Source: CALBPI01 sp038531945 (GTDB lineage Bacteria > Pseudomonadota > Gammaproteobacteria > Steroidobacterales > Woeseiaceae). Taken from it: a stretch of DNA of 64,000 nucleotides. The notes below the pieces were generated by a model. It saw only the letters and a list, made by a program, of their open reading frames with translations. It ran no database searches and was not told where the DNA came from. The DNA is taken from the NCBI GenBank assembly GCA_038531945.1, contig JBCBBH010000001.1, positions 620,001 through 684,000 on the forward strand, read 5' to 3'. Every line of letters begins with the position of its first letter. Within the stretch, counting starts at the first letter, position 1. Below, piece after piece: positions 8,862-17,229 of the stretch. Both the position numbers and the translations under genes were made by a program.

Positions 8862-9197
8862 ATGATTTCTTGTGCAGGTTTTGTCTACGCAGCATGTGTT
8901 GCGCTTTATGAGGCTAACCCCCGCCGCGCGACATCAACCCTGGCCAGTCGCCTTCCCAATGGCACTCGCTTGCTGCGCTATTCGGCACTCGGCTTGATCG
9001 CTCTGTCGGTCATCATTCTGGGGCTTCAAAACAGTTTTGAGAAAGCGGTGCCAATCGTGATTGGTTTGGTCGCGTTTGCAGGTATCGTCTGCATTCTCGT
9101 CGCAGATTTCTTCCCTAATCGCCTAGCCGCTAGCGCTTGGGCGACGATCGCTGGCGGTGCATTTCTTTTCGTGCTGACTGCGGTGGGCGTTATATGA
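8862..9197 (+). CDS. Small membrane protein, DUF3325-like
   Basis: A 111-residue protein with three to four hydrophobic helices. The short N-terminal helix followed by a basic segment (LYEANPRRATSTL...RLLRYSALGLIALS) resembles the DUF3325 family common in TonB-receptor/PepSY operons. The ATG at 8862 was preferred over an upstream in-frame start at 8727, because 8727 overlaps DUF4442 and the Fur-like box would then lie inside the gene. It overlaps the next gene by 4 bp (ATGA), showing translational coupling. First gene of the Fur-box-led operon 8862-11121. Confidence 0.72.
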   Translation: MISCAGFVYAACVALYEANPRRATSTLASRLPNGTRLLRYSALGLIALSVIILGLQNSFEKAVPIVIGLVAFAGIVCILVADFFPNRLAASAWATIAGGAFLFVLTAVGVI

Positions 9198-9508
9198 AGT
9201 GGGCCATTCTCGCAGCGATACTTGGCTTTGTGCTTTTCTCGAGCTGGAAGAAACCGCGCCTGACCGCGAGCATCCTGTGGTCGCTGACCGCCACGGTGGC
9301 GTCGTCTTCCGCATTGATTCTTGCTCTGCCAACGGACCTTAAGGAAACCCTGCTCTGGATGTCGATCGCGACGCCGTTGATCTGGATGTTGTTCATATTT
9401 TGGTGTCACTGGGACGCTCGACCGATGCGACCGACGCTCGCGTTGGTTTCGATTACCGTGATTGGCGCGATACTCGTCCTGCAATTGCCCGCACCGACAG
9501 GAGGCTGA
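9194..9508 (+). CDS. Small membrane protein, DUF3649-like
   Basis: A 104-residue, three- to four-helix membrane protein. The segment ATPLIWMLFIFWCHWDARPMR aligns by eye with LFPAVWGVLAYWATVETRLIR in the 2937-3479 product and LFPLYWGATVIYAVMADRLRW in the 13135-13455 product, placing all three in one DUF3649-like set. The start is the ATG overlapping the preceding stop. The PepSY gene begins 5 bp after its stop. Context indicates a PepSY-partner role. Confidence 0.7.
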   Translation: MKWAILAAILGFVLFSSWKKPRLTASILWSLTATVASSSALILALPTDLKETLLWMSIATPLIWMLFIFWCHWDARPMRPTLALVSITVIGAILVLQLPAPTGG

Positions 9509-9513
9509 ATCTG

Positions 9514-11121
9514 ATGCAAAGAGATCGTCGAGTTCGAATTTACGATGCGCACTCCTGGACGGGCATTACGCTGGGAATATTCCTGTTTGTCGTGTGCTTC
9601 ACAGGATCATTAGCGCTGTTCGACCACGAAATTCAGACTTGGGAAGACCCAGCGCGGCGTTTGGTTCCTGCGACTGAAGTCACACCAGTCCATCCTTTGT
9701 TCGAGTCCTGGATTGCGGAGTTGCCGGCGGGTGAGATTACGTTTGTTGGGTTGTTCTATCCGAGCGATGCTGAACCTTATTATCAAGGCTTGGTGAATTT
9801 CCGCGCTGAAGGCGACGATGAGCCGCTGCAGTTCTTGCGCAAGCAATGGGATCCGCAAACCGGAACGGAACTGCCGGCGAGGAGTGACGGGCTCTCGACC
9901 TGGTTGCTCGATTTCCATCGCGACTTGATGTGGCCCGATTTTCTGGGTGGGCGACAAATCGGGCGAGGCCTTGTCGGGATCGCCGGCGTCATTATGCTGC
10001 TGTCGATTCTGACAGGCATCCTGACGCATCGAAAAATTCTGAAGGAAGCATTCACTTTCCGACGCAAGAAATCGGTGCGTGTTAAATGGAAGGATGCTCA
10101 CAACTTCATCGGCATCTGGAGTCTACCGTTCTCAACGGTCATCGCGTTCACAGGTGCGTGGTTAGGCATCGTGGCTCTGCTACTCCCGATTACCGGATTG
10201 CTGGTGTTCAAGGGAGATACCGAAGCGGTTGCTGCGACTGTGGTCGGCGAGCCGAGCGCGCGCGCAGGTACGCCTGCGGAAATGCTCAGTCTGGATGTCG
10301 TTGCGAATCGGGGTCATAGCGACAGCGGCGCGTTGCCGGCGTTCGTGAGTATTCAAAACTGGGGCGATGTGAATGCCGAGTACCTCGTGCAGTACAAGCC
10401 GGACACTGAGTTGATGACCTACGAAGCGGAGCGCATCAGCGGCGTCACCGGAGAGCGGCTGGCATTGACGGGACTGTTGCAACCCTCGGCGTCGACTCGC
10501 GTTCTCGCGGCCATCACGCCGCTGCACTACGGCACCTACGGCGGCATCCTCCTGAAGTTCCTGTACTTTGCTCTCGGGATTTCACTGAGCGCGATGGTTG
10601 CGCTGGGCAACATGGTCTGGATCGAACGCCGCGCCAACAGCTCTGAAGGTTCGAAGTCACCGGAGTACTACGCACGGCTTGCGCGTTTCACGGCTGGCGC
10701 ATGCCTCGGTGTGGTCGTTGCTTCTCCGGCAATTTTTTATGCCGACTTGCTCTACGCGGGCGATGAGGCGGGTCGGATTGTCGCCGTTGGACAGACGTAC
10801 TTTGCGGTTTGGTTTGCAGTTTTGCTCGTCGCGATGTTTTTGAAGAACACCTATCAAACCGTTCGCGCCCTACTTGGAATCACTGGTATCTCGCTCGTTG
10901 CATTGCCGATCTTTGCTGCTGTTGTTCACGGCCAAATGCCATGGACGCTGGTTGCAAAAGGACATTTTGCGTCTCCCTCGGTGGACCTGACCCTGCTGGT
11001 GCTGGGTGTGAGTTGCCTGCTCGTGGCTCACTGGTTGCCGAAAGCGCGCAATAGCCGATTACGCAGCAAACGATCCACTGCGGAATTGCCGACCAACGCC
11101 TCCGCGGTGCCAGGGGGTTGA
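9514..11121 (+). CDS. PepSY-associated TM protein, copy 2
   Basis: A 535-residue inner-membrane protein homologous to the copies at 3483 and 11544. The start ATG at 9514 has AGGAGG at 9499-9504 with 9-bp spacing, so the longer upstream frame is rejected. The N-terminal TM is followed by a periplasmic domain. The DFHRDLMWP segment, the TILTHRKILKEAF-like boundary and the WSLPFSTVIAFTGAWLG helix are the same landmarks seen in the other copies. Four or so further helices make up the C-terminal third. It is the last gene of the three-gene operon, and no receptor follows directly: the next gene is convergent, so its receptor partner may be one of the others here. Function in iron reduction is inferred from the family's neighbourhood. 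Confidence 0.87.
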   Translation: MQRDRRVRIYDAHSWTGITLGIFLFVVCFTGSLALFDHEIQTWEDPARRLVPATEVTPVHPLFESWIAELPAGEITFVGLFYPSDAEPYYQGLVNFRAEGDDEPLQFLRKQWDPQTGTELPARSDGLSTWLLDFHRDLMWPDFLGGRQIGRGLVGIAGVIMLLSILTGILTHRKILKEAFTFRRKKSVRVKWKDAHNFIGIWSLPFSTVIAFTGAWLGIVALLLPITGLLVFKGDTEAVAATVVGEPSARAGTPAEMLSLDVVANRGHSDSGALPAFVSIQNWGDVNAEYLVQYKPDTELMTYEAERISGVTGERLALTGLLQPSASTRVLAAITPLHYGTYGGILLKFLYFALGISLSAMVALGNMVWIERRANSSEGSKSPEYYARLARFTAGACLGVVVASPAIFYADLLYAGDEAGRIVAVGQTYFAVWFAVLLVAMFLKNTYQTVRALLGITGISLVALPIFAAVVHGQMPWTLVAKGHFASPSVDLTLLVLGVSCLLVAHWLPKARNSRLRSKRSTAELPTNASAVPGG

Positions 11122-11200
11122 GGCTTAACCGGCCAGCTCAATCGGCGAAGTAAGGCTGCCCGATTGCCGCTCTGGGGGTTGTGGCAGGCATGCAGACATA

Positions 11201-11245
11201 ACGGACTCAGGGTGCGGCTGGATTGCGGCCGCACCCTGAGTCCGT
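11201..11245. terminator. Perfect 18-bp hairpin between convergent operons
   Basis: ACGGACTCAGGGTGCGGC (11201-11218) pairs exactly with 11228-11245 around a 9-base loop. It lies between the end of PepSY copy 2 (plus) and the end of the DUF3325-like gene at 11248 (minus). There is no long T-run on either side, so it is a bidirectional terminator or mRNA 3' stabiliser candidate, not a textbook intrinsic terminator. Confidence 0.65.
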
Positions 11246-11247
11246 GG

Positions 11248-11547
11248 TTAGCTGGCGTCGCCGGTCGCGGGTGAGCGCTGTGTTTTCGGTGGCTTGACTG
11301 CGATCAACCACCCCACAGTACCTAACGCGCCAAACCAACTCAGAAAAGCGGTGTATTGGCCCACGAAGAGCATGGCGACGCCGGGTGCGAATAGCGCAAG
11401 CCACAAACCACGAGTCGCGCCTTTGGATAATGCTCGCTGGCTGTCGCTGAAGTAGACGCGCCGCCGTTTGGGGTTGGTTCGCGTCAGCACGCGCAGCGCC
11501 ATCGCGCTGACGGTCATGCTCGCCAGAAACCAAACGAGGGTACTCAC
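11248..11547 (-). CDS. Small membrane protein, DUF3325-like
   Basis: A 99-residue protein with an N-terminal helix, a basic segment (LTRTNPKRRRVYFSD) and two further helices, the pattern of DUF3325. Its start overlaps the PepSY copy 3 stop by 4 bp, so it is translationally coupled as the last gene of the minus-strand operon DUF3649-like, PepSY, DUF3325-like. This gene order is familiar from TonB-receptor loci of other proteobacteria. Confidence 0.72.
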   Translation of the reverse strand: MSTLVWFLASMTVSAMALRVLTRTNPKRRRVYFSDSQRALSKGATRGLWLALFAPGVAMLFVGQYTAFLSWFGALGTVGWLIAVKPPKTQRSPATGDAS

Positions 11548-13127
11548 GACGTAAGCGCCTCCGCAACCGGCAGTTGCACTTCGCGTTTAGCGATGCGTCG
11601 AATGCCGAGGATGGCGACGGCGCCGCCTACGATCAAAACAAGATCAACTCCGATGATCGCCCAACCGCGCATTGAGAATGCGTCGATCCAGTGCGGTCCG
11701 CCTGAAATCATTCTCGCCGCAGGCAGAAAGACCATCCCAATCCCCAGCGTTCTGCGAAGCAGTCGACTGATCGCGGCTGGCTCGATTGAGGTAAACGCCG
11801 GAGCCAAGCTACCAACGAACGTGCAGAGTGCACCCATGGCGACCCAGTAGTGCGGATCAAAAGTACTGTGGATCGTAGCGAAGTAGGCATAGGCCGCGCC
11901 GACCATGCCGATTGCTGTGCCATAACCGACGGCTGGAATAACGCGTCCGATACGTCGCCAGACAGGTGCCTCTTCACGGCGCTCAACCCACATTTGAAGC
12001 CCGGTCAGCGTGACATAACAGAGCGCAAAGCCCAGCGCGAGCCAAACGATCTTGCCGAGGAGACCAGCGTAGTTACCAAAATGTAGCGGACCGATCAGAC
12101 CAACGATGGCCCCGCCCAGCGACGGTTGCGAGCCGATGATCGGTTTGATCCCTAGGTATTCGCTGGTCACCCCGTTGAACAAATGCGTATCGCCCGTGAG
12201 TTCGCCCTCTGCGGCGGGATGGAACAGTGTGACCATCGCGTCGGCACGTCCCCAATGCGCGATGGCAATGGATTGCGCATCAGTTCCGGCATTCGTTCGC
12301 GAGGCCGCCAAAAGTTGATCCAGATTCGCGAGCGGTGCTGGGGTCTCGTTCGGTTCCGCTTCGACCCCAATCAGCGTTTCGATCATCTGCTCTTGATCGC
12401 CATCGAACGCGACCATTGCGACGACGGGTAATCCGATCGTTGTCGCGAAACTGAAGAAGCTTCCTGTGAATGCGAGTAGAAACGCAAAGGGCAGACTCCA
12501 GCTGCCGGCAAGTACGTGCTTGTCTTTTCGAAACAGCAGGGCACTGCTTTTGCGTGGCGACAGGAACAGCTCTTTCAGGATGTGCCTATGGACCAGGATG
12601 CCCGAGATCGCGGCAATGAGCATGATGATGCCGAGGATACCCGTGGCGTACAGTCCCCAAGGGCGCGGCATGTATAAATTGATGTGCACATCAGTGATGA
12701 AATCATCCAAAGCGCCTTCGGGGTCCGTCGGCATCTCTGTGACGAAGCCCTCATAACGCTGCTTGATCTCCAGCGTCTCCCCGTCGAGATAGAATCGAAC
12801 GCCCTTGTCTTCGATGCCGCCGCTCTCGCGCTCTTCGTGCGTATGGAAGAACGCAACGATATCTCCGCCAGAGTTGGTAAAGGCGACGACCTCTTCGCGG
12901 TATTCGGGGGCAACTGACTCTGAGAGTTCACGGAAGCGTGCATCGATCGGCTGCGAGAAAGCGTCGCTTGCACTGCGGCCGCCAGCCGACCATGCGCCGA
13001 TCTCAGAGGCGAACACGACGATGGCGCCCGTGAGCACGACGACATACAACACGAGGCCGAGGATCATGCCGGACCAACCGTGTACGGCGACCAGTCGTTT
13101 GGTTTTGGATTGGTTAACGAAACTCAT
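11544..13127 (-). CDS. PepSY-associated TM protein, copy 3
   Basis: A 527-residue inner-membrane protein of the same family as the 3483 and 9514 genes. I start it at the ATG 13125-13127 because the product then begins MSFVNQSKTKRL just before the first TM; the longer frame would run into the upstream gene. Landmarks are HGWSGMILGLVLYVVVLTG, DVHINLYMPRPWG, SGILVHRHILKELF and WSLPFAFLLAFTGSFF, followed by a C-terminal bundle of helices. It lies 7 bp after the DUF3649-like gene and overlaps the DUF3325-like gene. It is divergent from TonB receptor 3 with one Fur-like box between them, which suggests coordinated iron repression of the pair. Confidence 0.87.
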   Translation of the reverse strand: MSFVNQSKTKRLVAVHGWSGMILGLVLYVVVLTGAIVVFASEIGAWSAGGRSASDAFSQPIDARFRELSESVAPEYREEVVAFTNSGGDIVAFFHTHEERESGGIEDKGVRFYLDGETLEIKQRYEGFVTEMPTDPEGALDDFITDVHINLYMPRPWGLYATGILGIIMLIAAISGILVHRHILKELFLSPRKSSALLFRKDKHVLAGSWSLPFAFLLAFTGSFFSFATTIGLPVVAMVAFDGDQEQMIETLIGVEAEPNETPAPLANLDQLLAASRTNAGTDAQSIAIAHWGRADAMVTLFHPAAEGELTGDTHLFNGVTSEYLGIKPIIGSQPSLGGAIVGLIGPLHFGNYAGLLGKIVWLALGFALCYVTLTGLQMWVERREEAPVWRRIGRVIPAVGYGTAIGMVGAAYAYFATIHSTFDPHYWVAMGALCTFVGSLAPAFTSIEPAAISRLLRRTLGIGMVFLPAARMISGGPHWIDAFSMRGWAIIGVDLVLIVGGAVAILGIRRIAKREVQLPVAEALTS

Positions 13128-13134
13128 ATCACAC

Positions 13135-13455
13135 CTACCCAGAGAACATATTGAGCGCGGAACGCACAACGACGGTTCCAGCCCCCAAGCAGAAAATTAA
13201 GAACACCAACGACGCCCAGCGCAATCGGTCGGCCATCACAGCGTAAATCACAGTTGCGCCCCAGTAGAGCGGGAACAACACGATCGCGAACACGAGATTA
13301 TTGACGCCGGATGCGCCGCTGGGCAACACGACCGGCGTAATCGCCATCAGCAGAATGGCTGCAATCAGCGCGACAGGCCCCGCCAGGATCCACCGCAAAG
13401 TCAGCCGGGTTTTGGGCCAGCGATCCGTTGTCGGGCTTGTTTCAGCTGTGGACAC
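13135..13455 (-). CDS. Small membrane protein, DUF3649-like
   Basis: A 106-residue protein with a short polar N-terminus and three to four helices; the FPLYWGATVIYAVMADRLRW segment is the DUF3649-like signature shared with 9194-9508 and the 2937-3479 C-terminus. First gene of the minus-strand operon that ends at 11248. The 253-bp gap to TonB receptor 3 carries a single Fur-like box at 13641-13655, 186 bp from this start, so control of this gene by that box is less certain than for the receptor. Confidence 0.72.
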   Translation of the reverse strand: MSTAETSPTTDRWPKTRLTLRWILAGPVALIAAILLMAITPVVLPSGASGVNNLVFAIVLFPLYWGATVIYAVMADRLRWASLVFLIFCLGAGTVVVRSALNMFSG

Positions 13456-13640
13456 GACACTTCCTCCAAATGCCAGATCTCATTACCGCCTCGCGAAGAC
13501 GGTGCAGAACGCTCGGTCCGAATCAGCGAACACCCGACTGTTTTCCGGGTCTCGCAGCGCGTTGAACACGCCCGAGCCGCTTGTCGGCCGTCTAAAAGTC
13601 CCCGACGGCCTGGACGACGTCATTATTGCATAGAAATAAA

Positions 13641-13655
13641 TAAGAATGATTCGCA
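13641..13655. promoter_or_regulatory. Fur-box-like dyad before TonB receptor 3
   Basis: TAAGAATGATTCGCA fits the 7-1-7 Fur pattern at 12 of 14 positions. It is 53 bp before the receptor ATG (13709) and lies in the divergent gap shared with PepSY module 3. Confidence 0.72.
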
Positions 13656-13708
13656 TTTTCATTCGTTTCTGCTAGTCTCCGGCGCCTGAGCCCGACGGAG
13701 CCATCAAA

Positions 13709-15991
13709 ATGACACTTAAAAAGACCATCATCCCGCTAGCGACGGCAGCTGTGCTTGCTGCGGGCAACGTCGCCGCGCAAGAGGACGAGGAAAAAAAAGA
13801 GGGGCTGGAAGAGATCATTGTCACCGGAACCAAGCAGGGCTTGTCGGTTCAGGACACAGTGACCTCAGTGTCGGTCTACAACGAAGATCGCCTGGAGCGG
13901 GAGCTGGTGTTCGAGCTGGACGACGTGTTTGCTCGAAGTGCTAACGTGTCATCGCCTGGTTTCACTGGCGGCGTGGCGATTCGTGGCGTTGCGCGCAACG
14001 GCGTTGGGTTTGCCGGCAGCGGTAACACCTCCAATATTTTCCTGAACGGTGCTCCGATATCGGATCAGGCGACCGGAGGGATCGAGAGCCTCTGGGATAT
14101 TGATCAGGTTGAAGTGTTGCGCGGCCCGCAGTCGACCGTGCAAGGCCGCAACTCACTCGCCGGTGCCATTGCGATCCGTACGAAGCGTCCCACGTACGAG
14201 TGGGACAACAAATTCCGGGTGCGTTTCGGCGATTTGGGCACTCGACAGTACTCCGCGGCGTTCGGCGGGGCATTGATCGACGACAAGCTCGCTGCACGCA
14301 TCGCCATTGATCGACAGGAGTACGACGGCGAAGTTCGGTACGCGTCCACGGGCGAAGACTCTCATGAGCTGGACGGCACGACGATCAGGGCGTCTTTTCT
14401 GTTTGAACCCACTGACGCGCTCGATCTGACATTGATCGCCGAGCGCATTGAGACTTTCAATCGTGATCAGGCGCTGGCCTCCTCACCCGGTGCGCTGGGC
14501 ACGCCTGAGCAGGAAGCTTTCGATCCGTTTAACGGTGTCGGTTTCCAGGTGCCTCAAGAGTTTGATTACGAAGTCGATCGTTTCATCTTCGAGGCGGATT
14601 ACACCATCAACGATTCGTTTAGCATTTTCGCGTTGGCGACTGTTGAAGACGCGTTCAACGACCGAGTGTTCGGTAACCCTCTGGATCTCACTCAGTTTCC
14701 TGAGGCTAACAACGCCTTTTTCGATGCGAACACCGATACAGTCTCCGGAGAGATTCGGCTTGAGTACAGGGGTGAGCGGCTGAGCGGGCGTGCAGGTATT
14801 TACTACTTCGAGGAAGACACCGCCAACATCGTAACCGGGTTCATCAATCTGGGAGGATTTATACCAGTTGATCCGCCAGAAAGCGTGGGTGCAATCGTAG
14901 CGACTTTTGCGCAAGACACTGAAAACCGTGCGTTCTTTACCGAATGGCGCTATGAGCCTAACGACACCTGGGCCTTCGATATCGGCGTGCGCTATGACGA
15001 GGAAGACAACATCAATCCCGGCATCACAGGGACGGTGATTGTCGACCCGCCGAACTGCGTTATCGCCGACTTTGTACCGGGACTCGGCGGACTGCCATGT
15101 GATGCATTTCTACCCGCGCCGGTCGGTGATTTGGTGGCTGCCGAGTTCGACGCATGGCTGCCGCGCGGTGCGGTGACGTATCGTTTCGACGAATATCGGT
15201 CAGTTTCCTTTTCCGTTCAGCGCGGCTATCGCGCCGGTGGCGCGTTCTTGTTCGTCGATCCGGAGCAGCCTGCAGGAACACCGCCGACACTCGAGAACTT
15301 TGGTCCGGAGTTTCTGGTCAACTACGAGATCGCGCTGCGCACGCAGTGGTTCGATGAACGGTTGTTGTTGAACGCGAACATCTACCGCTCGGACTGGACC
15401 GATCAGCAGGTCACCGTGCAGGGCCCTACCGGCGTTAATGATTCCCGTACGCTGAATGTGGGCGAGTCGCGCCTGATGGGCATTGAAATTGAAACCCAGT
15501 TGTACGTGACAGACGGGCTTGAGCTCTTCGCTACCTTGGGTTGGGCCGACACCGAGTTTCTGGATTTTCCGTATGCGGTGGATGACGCTGGGAATCCAGT
15601 CGATCCAGCGAACCCACAATTTGCCAACCTTGCGGGCAACGAATTCCAGAACGCACCGCAGCTGACTGGCTCGGTCGGCGCCTATTATCGCGCCGACAAT
15701 GGTTGGTTTGGTGATATTACGGTCAGTCATACCGACGGCGGATTCTCGGATGTGTTTAATCTACCGGCGGATGCGTTCGACGAGCAGACGGTCGCGAACG
15801 TCCGTGTGGGTTACGGCAATGAGCGAATCCGCGCCTTTGTGTACGCGAACAACCTGTTCGATGACCGCGCACAAACTGAGTCGAACTTCTCGAATATCAA
15901 CGCAGACGGTACGCGCACAGACTTCGACACGCCGTTTCTTCGAATCAACCGTCCAAGAGTTGCCGGCGCACAGGTCGAGTTCAGCTTTTGA
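13709..15991 (+). CDS. TonB-dependent receptor 3
   Basis: Outer-membrane transporter of 760 residues. The ATG at 13709 has GACGGAG 8 bp upstream. The signal peptide ends near NVAAQ (residue 24), followed by an acidic stretch and a TonB-box-like EEIIVTG. The plug contains IRGVARNGVG and IDQVEVLRGPQSTVQGRNSLAGAIAI; the last part (RGPQSTVQGRN) is more like the broad iron-complex/unclassified TonB receptors than the strict siderophore group of copies 1 and 2. The barrel ends EFSF with a terminal Phe. A Fur-like box upstream and the divergent PepSY module argue for an iron substrate, but a non-iron ligand is not excluded. Confidence 0.9.
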   Translation: MTLKKTIIPLATAAVLAAGNVAAQEDEEKKEGLEEIIVTGTKQGLSVQDTVTSVSVYNEDRLERELVFELDDVFARSANVSSPGFTGGVAIRGVARNGVGFAGSGNTSNIFLNGAPISDQATGGIESLWDIDQVEVLRGPQSTVQGRNSLAGAIAIRTKRPTYEWDNKFRVRFGDLGTRQYSAAFGGALIDDKLAARIAIDRQEYDGEVRYASTGEDSHELDGTTIRASFLFEPTDALDLTLIAERIETFNRDQALASSPGALGTPEQEAFDPFNGVGFQVPQEFDYEVDRFIFEADYTINDSFSIFALATVEDAFNDRVFGNPLDLTQFPEANNAFFDANTDTVSGEIRLEYRGERLSGRAGIYYFEEDTANIVTGFINLGGFIPVDPPESVGAIVATFAQDTENRAFFTEWRYEPNDTWAFDIGVRYDEEDNINPGITGTVIVDPPNCVIADFVPGLGGLPCDAFLPAPVGDLVAAEFDAWLPRGAVTYRFDEYRSVSFSVQRGYRAGGAFLFVDPEQPAGTPPTLENFGPEFLVNYEIALRTQWFDERLLLNANIYRSDWTDQQVTVQGPTGVNDSRTLNVGESRLMGIEIETQLYVTDGLELFATLGWADTEFLDFPYAVDDAGNPVDPANPQFANLAGNEFQNAPQLTGSVGAYYRADNGWFGDITVSHTDGGFSDVFNLPADAFDEQTVANVRVGYGNERIRAFVYANNLFDDRAQTESNFSNINADGTRTDFDTPFLRINRPRVAGAQVEFSF

Positions 15992-16025
15992 TTCGGGTCC
16001 GAACTCGAGACCGCATCAACTAAAC

Positions 16026-16054
16026 ACGGGCGTGCCATTTGGCACGCCCGTTTT
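16026..16054 (+). terminator. Intrinsic terminator after TonB receptor 3
   Basis: ACGGGCGTGCC (16026-16036), loop ATTT, then GGCACGCCCGT (16041-16051) followed by more T residues: an 11-bp GC-rich stem with a tetraloop and short T-tract, 35 bp after the receptor stop. Confidence 0.88.
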
Positions 16055-16140
16055 CTTAGGCGGAGAGCGTCAACGCTGCTTGGCGGGTTTTAGCGTTGTT
16101 GGTCACTCGGAAGCCGGATGGGGCGGCCGTAAGCTCTTGA

Positions 16141-16935
16141 TCACTTCCCCGTCGGCGATGGTGCGTCAACAAACGCACGTTCGATGACGAAATCGCCGGG
16201 CACGCCTTGCGAGGGTGATCCGACGAAACCCAACTTCTCGAGGGCGGCTTCCGTGTCTCGCAGCATCGCCATGCTGCCGCAGATCATTGCGCGGTCGGTC
16301 GCCGGATCGAGATCACCGATATCCATATCGCGGCACAACTTGCCGCTGAGCATCAATTCCGGAATGCGCCCGGTGTGCGGGAATGGCTCCCGAGTCACGG
16401 TCGGGTAGTACATCAGTTGCTCGGTTGCGTACTCGCCGAGGAACTCGTGCGCGGGAAGCTCGGTTTCGATGAATTCGCGATACGCGAGGTCTTCAACGCG
16501 CCGAACACCATGCACGACGATGATCTTCTCAAACCGTTCGTAGGTCTCGGGGTCCTGGACCGTGCTCAGAAACGGCGCGAGTCCCGTGCCCGTCGCAAAC
16601 AGGAACAATCGCTTGCCTGGCTTGAGATCATCAAGCACCAGTGTGCCCACGGGCTTCGAGCTCATGATGATCTCGTCGCCAACCTCGATATGCTGCAGCT
16701 TGGACGTCAGTGCGCCGTCCTCAACCTTGATGCTAAAGAACTCAAGGTGCTCTTCGTGATTGGGGCTCGCGATGCTGTAAGCCCGTGTGATCGGTTTTTT
16801 CTCGGCGGGCAGTCCGATCATGATGAACTGGCCGTTTCGGAACCGAAACCCAGGGTCACGGGTCGTGCGAAAACTGAACAGCTTGTCGTTCCAGTGATGC
16901 GTTTTGAGCACTGTTTCAGTGCGTAGAGCGGGCAT
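16141..16935 (-). CDS. fpr: Ferredoxin-NADP(+) reductase, subclass II
   Basis: A 264-residue flavoprotein that moves electrons between NADPH and ferredoxin/flavodoxin; in gammaproteobacteria it can also supply electrons for siderophore iron reduction. FAD-binding RAYSIASP (ITRAYSIAS), the NADP-binding GTGLAPFLS loop, VVHGVRRVEDLAY and the C-terminal VIERAFVD segment identify the family. The start chosen is ATG 16933-16935, which has GAGGAG 9 bp upstream; the longer frame to 16983 is rejected. The 294-bp gap to the divergent sensor gene (17230) presumably holds both promoters, but no box was recognised. Its position beside three iron modules may be functional, which is inference. Confidence 0.93.
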   Translation of the reverse strand: MPALRTETVLKTHHWNDKLFSFRTTRDPGFRFRNGQFIMIGLPAEKKPITRAYSIASPNHEEHLEFFSIKVEDGALTSKLQHIEVGDEIIMSSKPVGTLVLDDLKPGKRLFLFATGTGLAPFLSTVQDPETYERFEKIIVVHGVRRVEDLAYREFIETELPAHEFLGEYATEQLMYYPTVTREPFPHTGRIPELMLSGKLCRDMDIGDLDPATDRAMICGSMAMLRDTEAALEKLGFVGSPSQGVPGDFVIERAFVDAPSPTGK

Positions 16936-17229
16936 GCAAATACACTCCTCGTTGCAATGGTGGGTGCCCCTGCGGATTCGCATCGTATCAGGCGTTCGCG
17001 GGGGTCACCAATCCAAGATGGGCCCGTTTCAGTGATCCGACTCGATCTACTCAATGGCGAGTACCCTGATGGGCATTCCGCGAAGAAATCGGAACGTCAT
17101 TCCCATTTATGGCTTTTTCTGGTGTACGTTTGTCGATGGATGCAGAAAAGCGTGACCGGCGACCCGGCGACCCTCAAGGAATTCTCGTACGCTCCGATAC
17201 TGTTTGTGGCCCCGAACGATCCTGGATCC

